Positions 25,249 through 34,966 of a DNA stretch of 64,000 nt are shown one piece after another. The notes under the pieces were generated by a model, which did no database searches, was not told the DNA's origin, and worked only from the letters and a program-made list of their open reading frames with translations. Both the position numbers and the translations under genes were made by a program. The stretch's first letter is position 1. Each line of letters begins with the position of its first letter. Origin of the DNA: Halobacillus hunanensis (GTDB taxonomy: Bacteria; Bacillota; Bacilli; Bacillales; Halobacillaceae); contig NZ_FVZB01000004.1 in assembly GCF_900166655.1 (NCBI RefSeq), positions 26,109 through 90,108 of the forward strand, given 5' to 3'.

Positions 25249-25581
25249 ATGCTTAGTGATACCATTAACTATAATTATGAAAATAAAATTGTTTCGAGAG
25301 GAGATAATTTTCCTTCAGTTGATACATCAAAGAATATGCTGAATTTAATTTGTGTTCTATTACACCTAAGAGTAAGTAAGGGTGAAATTATAAGGATTCT
25401 GGCAATTTCAGAAATTGAATTTGAATCAAAGATTGCTTTGTTGGATAGGGAAGGACTTAAGAATACTGCCCATATGATCATTAATAAGCTGTGCCCCATT
25501 ATCTTCAATTACCCGTCTCATTATAGACCGAATGTGACCTTCATAACCCGGAGCACCATTAGCTTCAGTCAATTCCTTTAA
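25249..25581 (+). CDS. Doubtful hypothetical frame (110 aa)
   Basis: From the ATG at 25249 the frame gives 'MLSDTINYNYENKIVSRGDN' and a plausible helical stretch ('VLLHLRVSKGEIIRILAISE'). The last third looks unnatural and may be read-through into unrelated DNA. An AAAGGAG lies 13 bases upstream of it. It could be the N-terminal part of a truncated gene. Confidence 0.3.
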   Translation: MLSDTINYNYENKIVSRGDNFPSVDTSKNMLNLICVLLHLRVSKGEIIRILAISEIEFESKIALLDREGLKNTAHMIINKLCPIIFNYPSHYRPNVTFITRSTISFSQFL

Positions 25582-25879
25582 AATATCCAAAATATTCACC
25601 ATCCAAAATTTTGTTTTACTTATAGGATGGTGTTAATACAAAAATTTATTCTTTTATATACTTTTTATTGGCGTTCTCGTAAGGCCCAAAGGGGGGGATC
25701 CCCCTCGATGCTTCTCTTTGACTATTTTCTGAACCTCAGAGAATTTCAGAAACAGGAGAATGTCTCATCATGGATAAAAAAAGGAAAACGCCTAAAACTG
25801 TATGAAAAACGAAAATTATGGAAAAGTAAACAAGGTTATGCTAAATAAATTTTAATAATACTTTAAAAGGAGGGGTTTT
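25582..25879. other. Stretch without a supported gene
   Basis: Mixed sequence with a short palindrome GGGGATCCCC near 25694. The open frame 25627-25848 has no ribosome site and an implausible start. The promoter of the downstream dehydrogenase should be here. Confidence 0.35.
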
Positions 25880-27319
25880 ATGGTACAACTCCACTATTTA
25901 AACTATATTAATGGTGAATGGGTTGGCGACGGTTTTAATAAGGTTAAAGTGGTTAATCCGGCAACTGGAGAAAACATCGGTTCGGTCCCTAATGCTGATG
26001 AAGAACATGCCAAACAAGCAATTGAAGCAGCGTCTCAAGCACTTCCTGAATGGTCTAAGAAGTCAGCAGCTGATCGGGGTGATGTGCTTAGAAAATATTT
26101 TGACCTCATTATGGAGCATGAGGATGAAATCGCTGAAATTATGACGAAGGAAAATGGCAAGCCGTTAAAAGAATCTAAAGGAGAAGTACAATATGCGGCT
26201 TCATTCATAGAATGGTACGCCGAGGAAGGTAAGCGCATCTACGGACGGATCGTTCCTGGAAAAAGGGAAAACCACCGTATTAAGGTGACTAAACAACCCG
26301 TCGGCGTTGTTGCGGCCATTACACCATGGAACTTTCCAGCAGCTATGATTACAAGAAAACTTGGCCCTGCTTTAGCCGCAGGTTGTACATTTATCGTAAA
26401 GCCACCTGAAGAAACACCTTTAACATGTATGAAACTAGCAGAACTAGCCGAAGAAGCATGCATTCCGAAAGGTGTTTTCAATGTCGTGAATGGTAATCCA
26501 GAAAAATTCTCAGAAACGGTTATGTCTGATATGCGCGTTCGTAAGTTAACATTCACCGGCTCAACGCCTGTCGGTAAGTTGTTAATAAAACAGAGCGCTG
26601 AACAAGTCATGAAACTTTCCCTTGAACTCGGCGGCCATGCACCGGTGATTGTATGTAATGATGCAGATCTCGATCAAACCGTCGAAATGTTAATGGCGGC
26701 TAAGTTTAGAAATAGTGGCCAAACCTGTATCGCGGCTAACCGCGTTTATGCTCAATCAAGTATTTACGACGAACTTGTTAGACGAATGACCGCCGAAGTT
26801 GAAAAGCTTAACGTTGGCAACGGATTTGAAGATGATATTGATGTCGGCCCTTTAATCAATAAAGAAGGTTTTGAAAAAGCAGGACGTCATGTAAAGGATG
26901 CCCAGGAAAAAGGAGCTAGGGTAACCACTGGTGGTGAAGGTCAAGCAGATACAGATAAAGGGACTTACTTTTACAGGCCAACCATACTAGCTGATGCCAA
27001 TCATGACATGGTTATTATGAATGAAGAAACTTTTGGGCCGATTCTTCCCATTGCAAAATATGACCAAGATGATGAAGCAGTAAAAGCAGCCAACGATACC
27101 CCGTTTGGTCTTGCAGCTTATTTCTTTACCCAAAATGTATCAAGGGGCACCCGTATCTCAGAGGGACTTGAATACGGAATTATTGGATGGAATGATGGCA
27201 TTCCATCGGCAGCCCAAGCACCATTTGGCGGTATGAAGCAAAGTGGTTTGGGTCGTGAAGGCGGGCAAGAAGGCATCGAAGAATACTTAGAGGTAAAATA
27301 TATATCGCTTAGTATTTAA
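25880..27319 (+). CDS. gabD: NAD(P)-dependent succinate-semialdehyde dehydrogenase
   Basis: The 479-residue aldehyde dehydrogenase starts after AAAGGAGGGG. It has 'ITPWNFPAAMITRKLGPALA', the catalytic glutamate in 'LELGGHAPVIV', the catalytic cysteine in 'RNSGQTCIAANRV' and 'EETFGPILPI'. The TCIAANR context and overall length match GabD, which oxidises succinate semialdehyde to succinate in GABA use. Substrate is by similarity from memory; a broader aldehyde specificity is possible. It is a single-gene unit closed by a hairpin. Confidence 0.88.
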   Translation: MVQLHYLNYINGEWVGDGFNKVKVVNPATGENIGSVPNADEEHAKQAIEAASQALPEWSKKSAADRGDVLRKYFDLIMEHEDEIAEIMTKENGKPLKESKGEVQYAASFIEWYAEEGKRIYGRIVPGKRENHRIKVTKQPVGVVAAITPWNFPAAMITRKLGPALAAGCTFIVKPPEETPLTCMKLAELAEEACIPKGVFNVVNGNPEKFSETVMSDMRVRKLTFTGSTPVGKLLIKQSAEQVMKLSLELGGHAPVIVCNDADLDQTVEMLMAAKFRNSGQTCIAANRVYAQSSIYDELVRRMTAEVEKLNVGNGFEDDIDVGPLINKEGFEKAGRHVKDAQEKGARVTTGGEGQADTDKGTYFYRPTILADANHDMVIMNEETFGPILPIAKYDQDDEAVKAANDTPFGLAAYFFTQNVSRGTRISEGLEYGIIGWNDGIPSAAQAPFGGMKQSGLGREGGQEGIEEYLEVKYISLSI

Positions 27320-27323
27320 TGAA

Positions 27324-27361
27324 GAAGCATTTGTCTTTATTTGGAGGACAAATGCTTTTCT
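27324..27361 (+). terminator. Terminator after gabD
   Basis: AAGCATTTGTC and GACAAATGCTTTTC form the stem around a short loop, followed by TAATT. Confidence 0.7.
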
Positions 27362-27889
27362 AATTATTACTGGATGCTTTTTTTAGTACCTCCAACCTTC
27401 AATCATCCCATTGGAGGTAGTAAATCACATAAATACATACCCCAAACTTTTCAGAAAGTATTAGTTTACTAAACGAACAGGACAACCATCACAAAAAAGA
27501 TATGAAAAAGTGATCCAATTGTCATCAAATCACGATAGCTAAGTAAGACAAGGCAGATCAATACCTTAAAGGGAAAACAGGAAAATTGTTAACCGCGCGA
27601 AACGAACATTAAAGATATTTGATCATTATGCAGTTGAGGGAAAAAGTATCCCAGACTTTCCGCGAAAGATTTAAGTATATGTTGATATGTAGAGGCAACA
27701 GCAGCTGATCTACGCTCTCTGGCAATGTGTGATTCAAACATTTGGTCACTGTGTTGCCGACTACTACCAAGTAACTTACTTATGAGTTTTTCAAAAGTAA
27801 CTCTCCCAAGACTGTCGGATGACTGATAAGCAAGATGGGAGGGGAAACCTTCTCTTCTTTTTGTAAATTAAGCAGAAAAGGTGATGAAT
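27362..27889. other. Non-coding stretch before the sortase gene
   Basis: About 530 bases with no supported frame on either strand. Short coding-like fragments suggest decay of an older gene. The sortase promoter and its AAAAGGTG site are at the right end. Confidence 0.35.
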
Positions 27890-28879
27890 ATGAAGTGGAG
27901 AACATATTTTACAATTGTAGGCTTGGCAGCCCTCTTGCTTGCGGGGTACAACTCAAATGTGTGGGCAAATTTCACCTCTCGCTATGATCCAGCTCAGCAG
28001 GCAGACAAGAACGTTCCTTCAGGAAATGAGGATTCTGATCTCTCATTAAAATCAGAAGAATTTACTGTCATTAATGAATCAGGGGATATTAAAGATGTTG
28101 ATTTCGAAACGGAAACACCAGACCAAAACAACGGTATTGTCCCTACCAATTTGAAGGTCCCAAGTATCGATATCAACGCACCTGTTACTAAAGTAGGCGT
28201 GCTCGATAACGGACAAATGGGTGTGCCGAAAGATGATACAACCGTGGGCTGGTTTGAGCCAGGAACGAAACCAGGAAATACAGGAAATTCAGTTGTCGCC
28301 GGACACGTTGATAACCAATCAGGTCCAGCTGTATTCTACTACTTGAAAGATTTGCAAAAAGGCGACGAAATCATCGTCACAAACGACGAAGGCAAAGAGC
28401 TGACCTACGTGGTCCAGAAGCTGGAAAGCTATCCAGCGGACGAAGCACCTATTAAAGAGATCTTCGGAAAAACAGACAAGAAAAGGCTTAATTTGATCAC
28501 CTGCACAGGTGTCTTTAACTATGAAAAAAGAACGTATCTGGATCGACTCGTCGTTTATTCTGAGCTAAAATCATCACTTGACGAAGAGAAAGGTAAAGAA
28601 AAAACGCAAAAAGATACAAATTATGACATAAAGGCACCAACCAATGTCGAAGTAAACGGAACCTTCGTCACATGGCATGCCGTACGTGTAGATGGTGTAG
28701 CAGGTTACCGCGTATACCGCAGTGAAAACGGAGAAGACTTTGAAAAAGTCGCAAGCATCTCCGAACATGAACGCAAAACGTATACCGATCCTAAAGCATC
28801 GAAATACACTTATTATGTAACAACGGTATATTTGGATGGAACTGAATCTGCCCCATCCAATCTCGCCAAAGCCGAATAA
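27890..28879 (+). CDS. Class F-like sortase with C-terminal FN3-like domain
   Basis: I use the ATG at 27890, six bases after AAGGTG. The 329-residue protein has an N-terminal membrane anchor ('YFTIVGLAALLLAGY'), a linker, and a sortase domain with catalytic histidine 'VVAGHVDN', cysteine 'LNLITCTG' and arginine 'YLDRLVVYSELK'. The last 90 residues form a fibronectin type III-like domain ('APTNVEVNGTFVTWHAVRVD', 'GYRVYRSENGEDFEKV'). It would act at the outer face of the membrane on LPXTG-like proteins. No obvious substrate is encoded nearby. The extra FN3-like domain is unusual for small sortases. Confidence 0.85.
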   Translation: MKWRTYFTIVGLAALLLAGYNSNVWANFTSRYDPAQQADKNVPSGNEDSDLSLKSEEFTVINESGDIKDVDFETETPDQNNGIVPTNLKVPSIDINAPVTKVGVLDNGQMGVPKDDTTVGWFEPGTKPGNTGNSVVAGHVDNQSGPAVFYYLKDLQKGDEIIVTNDEGKELTYVVQKLESYPADEAPIKEIFGKTDKKRLNLITCTGVFNYEKRTYLDRLVVYSELKSSLDEEKGKEKTQKDTNYDIKAPTNVEVNGTFVTWHAVRVDGVAGYRVYRSENGEDFEKVASISEHERKTYTDPKASKYTYYVTTVYLDGTESAPSNLAKAE

Positions 28880-28921
28880 AACAGTCACCTAAACATACCA
28901 TTAGTACACTATTTAACATGA

Positions 28922-28966
28922 ACCTCCACCCCAGTACATCCAAAGTATGGAAGTGCTGAGGTGGAT
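28922..28966 (+). terminator. Terminator after the sortase gene
   Basis: CCTCCACCCCAGTAC pairs imperfectly with GTGCTGAGGTGG, followed by ATTTTA. Confidence 0.65.
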
Positions 28967-29056
28967 TTTATACATTTGCTATCTGATTGCAGAATTAGAG
29001 CAAACAGTGTTCGTCAAGATCCCCAGTCTGGTTATAGTTTCATTTTAGTGGGAACA

Positions 29057-30193
29057 TTAATTCGCATTTACCTTCTCTGCATCCTCCCGATAATAGGTAG
29101 AAAAAACCTCAGCAAAAGCCTCGATCGAATTATAAAGTTCGTTTAAGTTATTCTCAACGCCGCCAAACTCTAACAACATAGCACGGTTCGTTAGATCTTG
29201 GTTGTAGACCCCGTTTCCTTCTAATTTCGATTTGACAAAGACTCCTCGGCTAATCCCGGGATACTTTTGTTCAAGTGCCGCATTAATCTCCTTAGCAACT
29301 TCTAAATTTCGTCCAAACTTTTCACTTGCTTTACCGACTACGAAAAAGAGTCGTGCATAGTCTTTTCCGTTTATCGTTGTCGTGGTAACACTTCTGGGTT
29401 GAGAATCTCGGTGAATATCAATTAAATATGATAAGCTTTCATTCTGTGAAAGAGCTTTTTGGACAAGTCCTCTTGAAAAGTCATATGATTGAGTATAATC
29501 CCAATTTTTCTTCTTTAATCCTTTCGTTACGTTTGTTTTATTATGTTTAACACCTATTCCCCGACTTTCTAATTCTTTCTTCAGTTTAGCACCGACTGCT
29601 ATGACATTGACTTTTTCATTCGTGCTAGATGCATCTTGAGGGAGATCACTTTTAATTAAGGGTTTAAAAGCTTCCCAGCTGTGTGATTGATAGATATAAA
29701 CTGACTTTTTGGGTATTTCTTTTTTGGGCGGAGGGTCTTCCTCTTCAGTTAATTCTAGCTGGCTTTGGTTGACTTCTTGGTTCTGTAATTGTTCTTCTGT
29801 TGGTGGAGGGGACTCTATCGGAAGAGTACTTAAATCAGTTCCTTGGCCTGCTATGGCAATTTCAGTGTGATAACGTTCAAGTCCTGGAATCTCTCTTCCT
29901 AACAAACTACGAATATCTCCAACATCTACGTCTGTAACCATTTCCATCCAGTCAAACTGTTTCGTTACTTTGTCAGAATAATGCACCCTTAAAGGTGTCA
30001 TCTCCTGCGCCATGATAAAAAGTGCCGTCTCCTTAGGCGCTGCCTTTGAAATGGAATAAATAAAAGGAGAAACGAAATATTCCTTTAATCCAGTACTTGT
30101 GATTAGAGTAATGATTAGATATAGAGCAATAATCATAGGCAAAGTATATTTGATAATTAGTCGCATAGATTTTGGGATACGTTTTTTATGCAT
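29057..30193 (-). CDS. spoIIP: SpoIIP-family cell-wall hydrolase
   Basis: The 378-residue protein has an N-terminal membrane anchor ('LIIKYTLPMIIALYLIITLI') and the SpoIIP domain: 'VYIYQSHSWEAFKPLI' with the zinc histidine, 'NVIAVGAKLKKELESRG', 'SYLIDIHRDSQPR', and 'NRAMLLEFGGVENNLNELYN'. SpoIIP is an amidase and endopeptidase needed with SpoIID and SpoIIM for engulfment during sporulation. Spore formers often have the normal copy next to gpr; here the neighbours are a sortase and MntR, so this is probably an extra copy. Expression by sigma-E/F was not evident from the promoter region. Confidence 0.9.
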   Translation of the reverse strand: MHKKRIPKSMRLIIKYTLPMIIALYLIITLITSTGLKEYFVSPFIYSISKAAPKETALFIMAQEMTPLRVHYSDKVTKQFDWMEMVTDVDVGDIRSLLGREIPGLERYHTEIAIAGQGTDLSTLPIESPPPTEEQLQNQEVNQSQLELTEEEDPPPKKEIPKKSVYIYQSHSWEAFKPLIKSDLPQDASSTNEKVNVIAVGAKLKKELESRGIGVKHNKTNVTKGLKKKNWDYTQSYDFSRGLVQKALSQNESLSYLIDIHRDSQPRSVTTTTINGKDYARLFFVVGKASEKFGRNLEVAKEINAALEQKYPGISRGVFVKSKLEGNGVYNQDLTNRAMLLEFGGVENNLNELYNSIEAFAEVFSTYYREDAEKVNAN

Positions 30194-30507
30194 TTATACC
30201 TCTCCTAAACTAACAATTTAATAGTTTAGTCTATGCATTTCTATTAATCTATATTAATCCTTTAAATTCCTTGCGTTAATCTTTTTATTATTAGAATATT
30301 TTGGTTTAATATTTATCAAATATACTTGTTTCATTCTGGAGTGATAGCAAGTATCAGAGCAAGTATCTTATAAAGACCTTATATCTCCTTCTTCAAATTC
30401 GAGAATAGCAAAGGAGCCAATAGCTTCTATGACCTCTGATGGAGGAGGAACAATGAGTTTAATTTCGTTATAATGTAAAAAGGATTAGATATTTTGGAGG
30501 GAGTTTT
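30194..30507. promoter_or_regulatory. Divergent promoter region spoIIP/mntR
   Basis: AT-rich, no frames. A TATAAT-like GTTATAATG at about 30467-30475 stands before the GGAGGG site of mntR. Confidence 0.45.
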
Positions 30508-30933
30508 ATGCCTACGCCTAGCATGGAAGATTATATTGAACAAATCTATTTACTTATTAAAACGAAGGGATATGCTCGTGTTTCCAATATTGCAGAAATT
30601 CTGGGTGTTCAACCCTCCTCAGTAACAAAAATGGTTCAAAAATTAGATCAAGAAGGTTACCTAATTTATGAGAAATACCGTGGAATTACACTTACCCCAT
30701 TTGGGAAGAAAATGGGAAAACATCTACTTTATAGACATGAATTATTGGAAAGCCTTTTTCGCATTATCGGTGTTGAAGAGGAAAATATTTATGAGGAAGT
30801 GGAAGGGATTGAACATCATCTTAGCTCGAAAACGTTAGGTCGTATTATCGACTTGGTCCAATTCTTTCGAGAGGATGAACAACGGATTCAGGATTTACAG
30901 GAAATTCAAAGAAAAAATAATAGTGAACAGTAA
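30508..30933 (+). CDS. mntR: Manganese-responsive regulator MntR
   Basis: The 141-residue DtxR-family protein begins '[17 protein letters not shown]' and carries the winged helix '[20 protein letters not shown]' and the metal-site residues of MntR (D8, E11 and H77 positions in '[10 protein letters not shown]' and '[11 protein letters not shown]', and 'IEHHLS'). MntR represses manganese uptake when Mn(II) is bound. It faces a ZIP transporter gene in convergent orientation. The length is that of B. subtilis MntR. Confidence 0.94.
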   Translation: MPTPSMEDYIEQIYLLIKTKGYARVSNIAEILGVQPSSVTKMVQKLDQEGYLIYEKYRGITLTPFGKKMGKHLLYRHELLESLFRIIGVEEENIYEEVEGIEHHLSSKTLGRIIDLVQFFREDEQRIQDLQEIQRKNNSEQ

Positions 30934-31020
30934 TGTATTTCTAATCTGAATAGCTAATTTCAAATCTCATAAAGTTAAATAAGCAAACTAAAAAAGAGGT
31001 AGGGTTTTATACAATTTTAA

Positions 31021-31057
31021 AACACAGGCAGTCATCATTATTTTGACTACCTGTGTT
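31021..31057. terminator. Bidirectional terminator between mntR and zip
   Basis: ACACAGGCAGTCA and TGACTACCTGTGT form a 13-base stem with one mismatch, flanked by A- and T-rich DNA. Confidence 0.7.
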
Positions 31058-31195
31058 CATTTGCTTTCTATCGACTAGCTTTAAGCAGTATTCCAGGTGT
31101 TCTAGACAATTAATAAAGAATGATTTATTAAAGCAGTGTACTTCTGACTAACATTTACTTTTTTGAGACCATCCTAGCTTTTTCGAGTAGTTTAT

Positions 31196-32011
31196 TTATC
31201 CAAGTGCGACGTCTAAAATCATCATTACTGTAAAACCTATCATTAAGGTCATCGATGCTAAATCTTTATTTCCCTCTTCCTGGGAACCTGGAATGACTTC
31301 TTCTGCAACAACAAATATCATTGCACCAGCAGCAAAGCTTAGAGCATAGGGTAAAAGAGGCTCGATTAATGTAACAGCCATCACCCCTATAATGGCAGAA
31401 ACAGGCTCAACCATCCCTGAAAACTGTCCGTACATAAAACTCTTCCTGCGTGACATTCCATCCCTACGAAGGGGCATCGAAACCGCAACTCCTTCAGGAA
31501 AGTTTTGAATACCGATTCCGATTCCTAAAGCAATAGCTCCTGCCAAGGAAGCTGACGGGAACCCAGCTGCGATAGCTCCAAATGCAACACCCACGGCAAG
31601 CCCCTCGGGTATGTTGTGTAACGTAATCGCAAGCACTAATAAAGTACTTCGCCTTTTTTGATTCGGGTGAATCCCCTCTGCTTCTTCGATAGATGACGTA
31701 GGATGCAGATGCGGAAGAATTTTATCAACTCCCCATAGGAATATACCTCCTAATAAAAATCCTACTGCTGCTGGAATCCAGGCGGGTATTCCATCAGCCT
31801 CAGCCATATCAAGGGCTGGGGAAAGAAGGGACCAAAAACTTGCGGCGATCATAACTCCTCCAGCGAAACCCAGCATCCCATCTAACAGTTTTTGGTTTAG
31901 TGTTTTAGTCGTAAATACTAGGGCTGCTCCAAGGGCCGTCATCCCCCATGTAAAACATGTGGCGATTAGAGCCTGAACGATTGGATTAAGATCTAAAAAA
32001 AAGTCAATCAT
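31196..32011 (-). CDS. ZIP-family metal transporter
   Basis: The 271-residue protein has eight membrane segments. The signature helices are '[20 protein letters not shown]' and '[15 protein letters not shown]', with a cytoplasmic loop containing '[16 protein letters not shown]' between segments 3 and 4. It would import zinc or other divalent ions such as manganese or iron (GufA/ZupT-like). Proximity to mntR suggests a link to manganese, but an MntR site was not identified. Confidence 0.9.
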   Translation of the reverse strand: MIDFFLDLNPIVQALIATCFTWGMTALGAALVFTTKTLNQKLLDGMLGFAGGVMIAASFWSLLSPALDMAEADGIPAWIPAAVGFLLGGIFLWGVDKILPHLHPTSSIEEAEGIHPNQKRRSTLLVLAITLHNIPEGLAVGVAFGAIAAGFPSASLAGAIALGIGIGIQNFPEGVAVSMPLRRDGMSRRKSFMYGQFSGMVEPVSAIIGVMAVTLIEPLLPYALSFAAGAMIFVVAEEVIPGSQEEGNKDLASMTLMIGFTVMMILDVALG

Positions 32012-32409
32012 ATTTATTTTTCCCCCTATTTACACTTTAAAAGATGCCTCAAAAATGGAGGGCATTTTTTAAATTCCTAATAAATCTTATCTTATTCACT
32101 AGGTCTAAAAAGTTTCCTTGGGTAAAAATTTTAACCGTTAGGAAAATGGAAGTCAATTATTAAAGGGGGGAACACCAATATTAAATTTACATGAAGAAGG
32201 TGAACCTATTGATGCAACACATAAAGAATATGATTCACCTAAAAGAACTACTTTAAATGGATCGGTGCGTTTTTAATTCAATGCGAAAAGGGAATTATTT
32301 TTAATTATCGGGGATCATAATCTTAGGAAAAAAGAAAAAAGAAAAAGGGGAAAGGGAGGTAGGTAATTATTTAGAGCTAATTAAACGGATCGTCATATAA
32401 TCTAAATTT
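32012..32409. other. Non-coding stretch with a gene remnant
   Basis: A hairpin ATGCCTC...GAGGGCAT with a T-run lies at 32043-32071. On the plus strand about 32155-32275 an open stretch without a start reads '...KGGTPILNLHEEGEPID' and ends '...TLNGSVRF'. It looks like the C-terminus of a lost gene. Confidence 0.4.
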
Positions 32410-32616
32410 TTATACTCGTATTATCATATAATCTCCATTTGTTAATTGGACAACATCAGCTTTCATTGCTTTGGCAATATCCACTGTCATCTCTTTGGCA
32501 GATTCCTCCGATTCTGCCAATAGACAAAGGCAATTACTTGTTAACAGTCTTTCTTTTACTCTTGTTATATAAGCTAGAATTTCATAATTAGGCTTCAAGG
32601 TAGATTCTCTCCCCAT
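32410..32616 (-). CDS. Capping-complex-type partner of YIEGIA protein (68 aa)
   Basis: The small protein ('NYEILAYITRVKERLLTSNC', 'VVQLTNGDYMIIRV') is encoded directly after the YIEGIA protein, overlapping it by one base. A small 'capping complex subunit for YIEGIA' is known to accompany these membrane proteins in Bacilli. The assignment rests on size, coupling and remembered pattern. Confidence 0.65.
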   Translation of the reverse strand: MGRESTLKPNYEILAYITRVKERLLTSNCLCLLAESEESAKEMTVDIAKAMKADVVQLTNGDYMIIRV

Positions 32617-33545
32617 TACTCTTCCCCTTTTAAGTTCGTTTTCATCACATTATGAGATTTTTTGGCACTCTCTAGCAATGGACATTTTTTTACGACTTCT
32701 ATTAAAGCATCAATGTCTTGCTTAATTGGCACAAGGGTTATAACAACTCTTCCTTTTTCATAATCTTTCCTTGAAAAATGATAACGTTTATTACCTAGCG
32801 CTCTTGTTGCTTCAAAAAGAGCTGCTTGTCTCTGACCAAAGTTATCAAGATTGATTCGAAAATGATCTTCTTTTGGATAGATGACAACAGCTAATCCTTC
32901 CTCCTTAAATAGCTTTTCTGCATTATCAGTACCTAAAAGGTTACTAACAAAAATCCCGTCAACAAATAGGCTTGAGTTCTTGACCTCAATCTTTCCAGGC
33001 TTAACTTGTGCGATATCCCCAATGCTTTTCCCTTTAGTGAAGCGTTTAAGAAAATAAAATACAGTTAATCCGGTTATAATTCCTGCCATAACATTCACCC
33101 ATAAATTAAATGGTAAAATAGTAATCGTTAGTGAAGTAAAGAAAGCTGTAATGAAGGCAATATAGTTTCGGGATTCAAATGTTTTAGCAATGCCGTCTAT
33201 ATATGCATTTCCTCTGTAGGTGTACTCTGTATACTCTAGATCGCTTAAGCTTTCTTTTTCCATTTTTCGTACATCTCTAAATTGTTGTAGTGCCAATGTA
33301 AGAAACGTAACCGCAATATAGTTCTTACTCATTAATGCTGGTATAGCCACAGCACCTAATGCTGCAGCAACAAAACCTGTAATAATGTTAATTAAAAGGC
33401 CATTAGGGTAACTTGGATACTGGCGATAATCCTCTTTTAAAACCAGTGCTCTTGCCAAGGTCCCTAAAAGCACTGCTATAACAATGACACTTATCTCTTC
33501 TGGTAAGATTTGTTGTTGCTCTACTTTAACCACTCCTCGAAACAA
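32616..33545 (-). CDS. YIEGIA-family membrane protein (309 aa)
   Basis: The N-terminal 175 residues have five or six membrane segments. Between them is the family motif as 'NAYIDGIAKTFESRNYIA' (D for E). The C-terminal soluble domain (from about residue 190: 'KPGKIEVKNSSLFVDGIFVS') is mixed alpha/beta. The proteins are found in spore formers with unknown function. The start is uncertain: a TTG at 33545 has no clear ribosome site, while GAGGAG lies just inside the frame. Confidence 0.8.
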   Translation of the reverse strand: MFRGVVKVEQQQILPEEISVIVIAVLLGTLARALVLKEDYRQYPSYPNGLLINIITGFVAAALGAVAIPALMSKNYIAVTFLTLALQQFRDVRKMEKESLSDLEYTEYTYRGNAYIDGIAKTFESRNYIAFITAFFTSLTITILPFNLWVNVMAGIITGLTVFYFLKRFTKGKSIGDIAQVKPGKIEVKNSSLFVDGIFVSNLLGTDNAEKLFKEEGLAVVIYPKEDHFRINLDNFGQRQAALFEATRALGNKRYHFSRKDYEKGRVVITLVPIKQDIDALIEVVKKCPLLESAKKSHNVMKTNLKGEE

Positions 33546-33616
33546 TACAGTAGAATCTGTTAGCGTCTAGGGAGTCACCCTTGATGAATAGAAAATTGTC
33601 CTGTACACTTAAGTTT

Positions 33617-33772
33617 TTAATACTCAATTTCTTCAAAGTCTTGTGGTTGAGGAGTTGGTTGCTTGTGCTTCAACTTCTCATTTTTAGAAACTTCATTGTT
33701 AATCTCTTGGTAAGATTTTATATTCCCAAACTGTTCTTTTGAATGCTTGTTATTTAACTTATCGTCACTCAT
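33617..33772 (-). CDS. Small hydrophilic protein (51 aa)
   Basis: The ATG at 33772 follows AAAGGAGG; an upstream in-frame start lacks support. The peptide is extremely polar ('NNKHSKEQFGNIKSYQEINN', 'KHKQPTPQPQDFEEIEY'), like small acid-soluble or disordered spore proteins. Not recognised. Confidence 0.55.
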   Translation of the reverse strand: MSDDKLNNKHSKEQFGNIKSYQEINNEVSKNEKLKHKQPTPQPQDFEEIEY

Positions 33773-33892
33773 TTTGTTACATCCTCCTTTAAAAGTTCTT
33801 TTGAAATACACCTTTATTTTGAACAAAAGGAAGAAGTTCTATGTATCGGGACTTATCATAAAAAGGGAAGAAAAATAAGGGATTTCCAACAA

Positions 33893-33925
33893 AAAAGCAA
33901 TGGAGAAAACGTTCTCCATTGCTTA
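33893..33925 (-). terminator. Terminator of the DegU-like gene
   Basis: AAGCAATGGAGAA and TTCTCCATTGCTT, 13-bp perfect arms around AACG, with an adjoining T-run on the minus strand (from AACAAAAAAG on the plus strand). Confidence 0.8.
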
Positions 33926-33928
33926 GTT

Positions 33929-34582
33929 TCAGACAATTTTAACCCAGCCGTTTTTAATGGCTGTGACGACGGCCTGTGTACGGTCATTGACTTTCATTTT
34001 TTGCAAGATATGGCTTACGTGGTTTTTAACCGTTTTTTCACTGATATTAACCGATTCAGCCATTCCACGGTTAGTATAACCGTTCAGTAGAAGCTGCAGT
34101 ACTTCACACTCACGGCTGGTAAGCAGATGAAGGGGCTTACGATACTCTACCGGTTGGAATGATTTCGCCGATAGCCGGCGATATTCAGCAATTATACTGT
34201 GGGTCACCTTTGGATGTAAATAGGATCCGCCATCATCGACTACTTTAATCGCTTCTATTAAAGAATCAGAATCCATTTCTTTTAACAAGTACCCTCTGGC
34301 CCCTATTTTCAGAGCATGGGTTACGAAGTGATCCTCACTATGGAAGGAAAGAATGATAACTTTCACGTTTGGATAGCGATTCGTAATCTTAGCAATCACT
34401 TCTAAACCCATATTAATATCCATCAATACAATTTCAGGGTTATTTTTTTCAATTAGGCTAAGCGCCTCAGATCCGTTATCTCCTTCTGCAACGATTTCAA
34501 AGCTGGACTCACAACCCAAAATATGCTTTACTCCTTCACGAAACAACTTGCGATCATCTATTAATAATATACTGGTCGCCAT
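33929..34582 (-). CDS. DegU-like response regulator with a shortened receiver loop
   Basis: The 217-residue protein is very like DegU: '[19 protein letters not shown]', '[20 protein letters not shown]', '[19 protein letters not shown]' and the LuxR-type helix-turn-helix '[20 protein letters not shown]'...'[17 protein letters not shown]'. The phosphoacceptor aspartate is in '[15 protein letters not shown]'. Compared with DegU, four or five residues (the P-x-x-x-G segment right after DINM) are missing. The loss alters the loop next to the phosphorylation site, so control by phosphorylation may be changed. No DegS-like kinase is nearby. Confidence 0.88.
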   Translation of the reverse strand: MATSILLIDDRKLFREGVKHILGCESSFEIVAEGDNGSEALSLIEKNNPEIVLMDINMGLEVIAKITNRYPNVKVIILSFHSEDHFVTHALKIGARGYLLKEMDSDSLIEAIKVVDDGGSYLHPKVTHSIIAEYRRLSAKSFQPVEYRKPLHLLTSRECEVLQLLLNGYTNRGMAESVNISEKTVKNHVSHILQKMKVNDRTQAVVTAIKNGWVKIV

Positions 34583-34966
34583 CAGTTAGCCTCCTATCTC
34601 CCCCATTTGTTGCTTTACTTTTACGAATGAAATAGCCTCTACTTTATTCTGTATATATATGCGTGTTTTTTATTATAAATGGTTCACTCATTTTCACATA
34701 GGTTATCGCGATAAAAGACACAGAATTGTCCAATTTCAGGAGTGGTCCGGTTTTATATTGCTACTAGGTACGTAAAAACCCCAATCCTCCTTTATTCATG
34801 AAGAGAATAGGGTTTTTTTGTAGTATACACAATAGTTATGGTAAAAGGAAGTTTTGGCAGGCTGCCGTGTTATTTGCTTCCTATGCACATGATTTTCTTT
34901 GGGACAAAAGAAAAAGGAATCCTCGAATAAACAAGGATTCCTTTTTAGAATGGAATAGAATAACCA
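34583..34966. other. Non-coding stretch with two hairpins
   Basis: An imperfect AAAAACCC...GGGTTTTTTT hairpin lies at 34776-34819. A strong AAAAAGGAATCCT/AGGATTCCTTTTT stem at 34911-34945 terminates the minus-strand gene at 34967. No gene supported between them. Confidence 0.55.

Noticed and set aside
25694..25703. GGGGATCCCC palindrome
   Set aside because: Short isolated palindrome; no repeat structure or element end found around it.
25627..25848. Open frame of 73 codons before gabD
   Set aside because: No ribosome site, odd composition and no recognisable motif.
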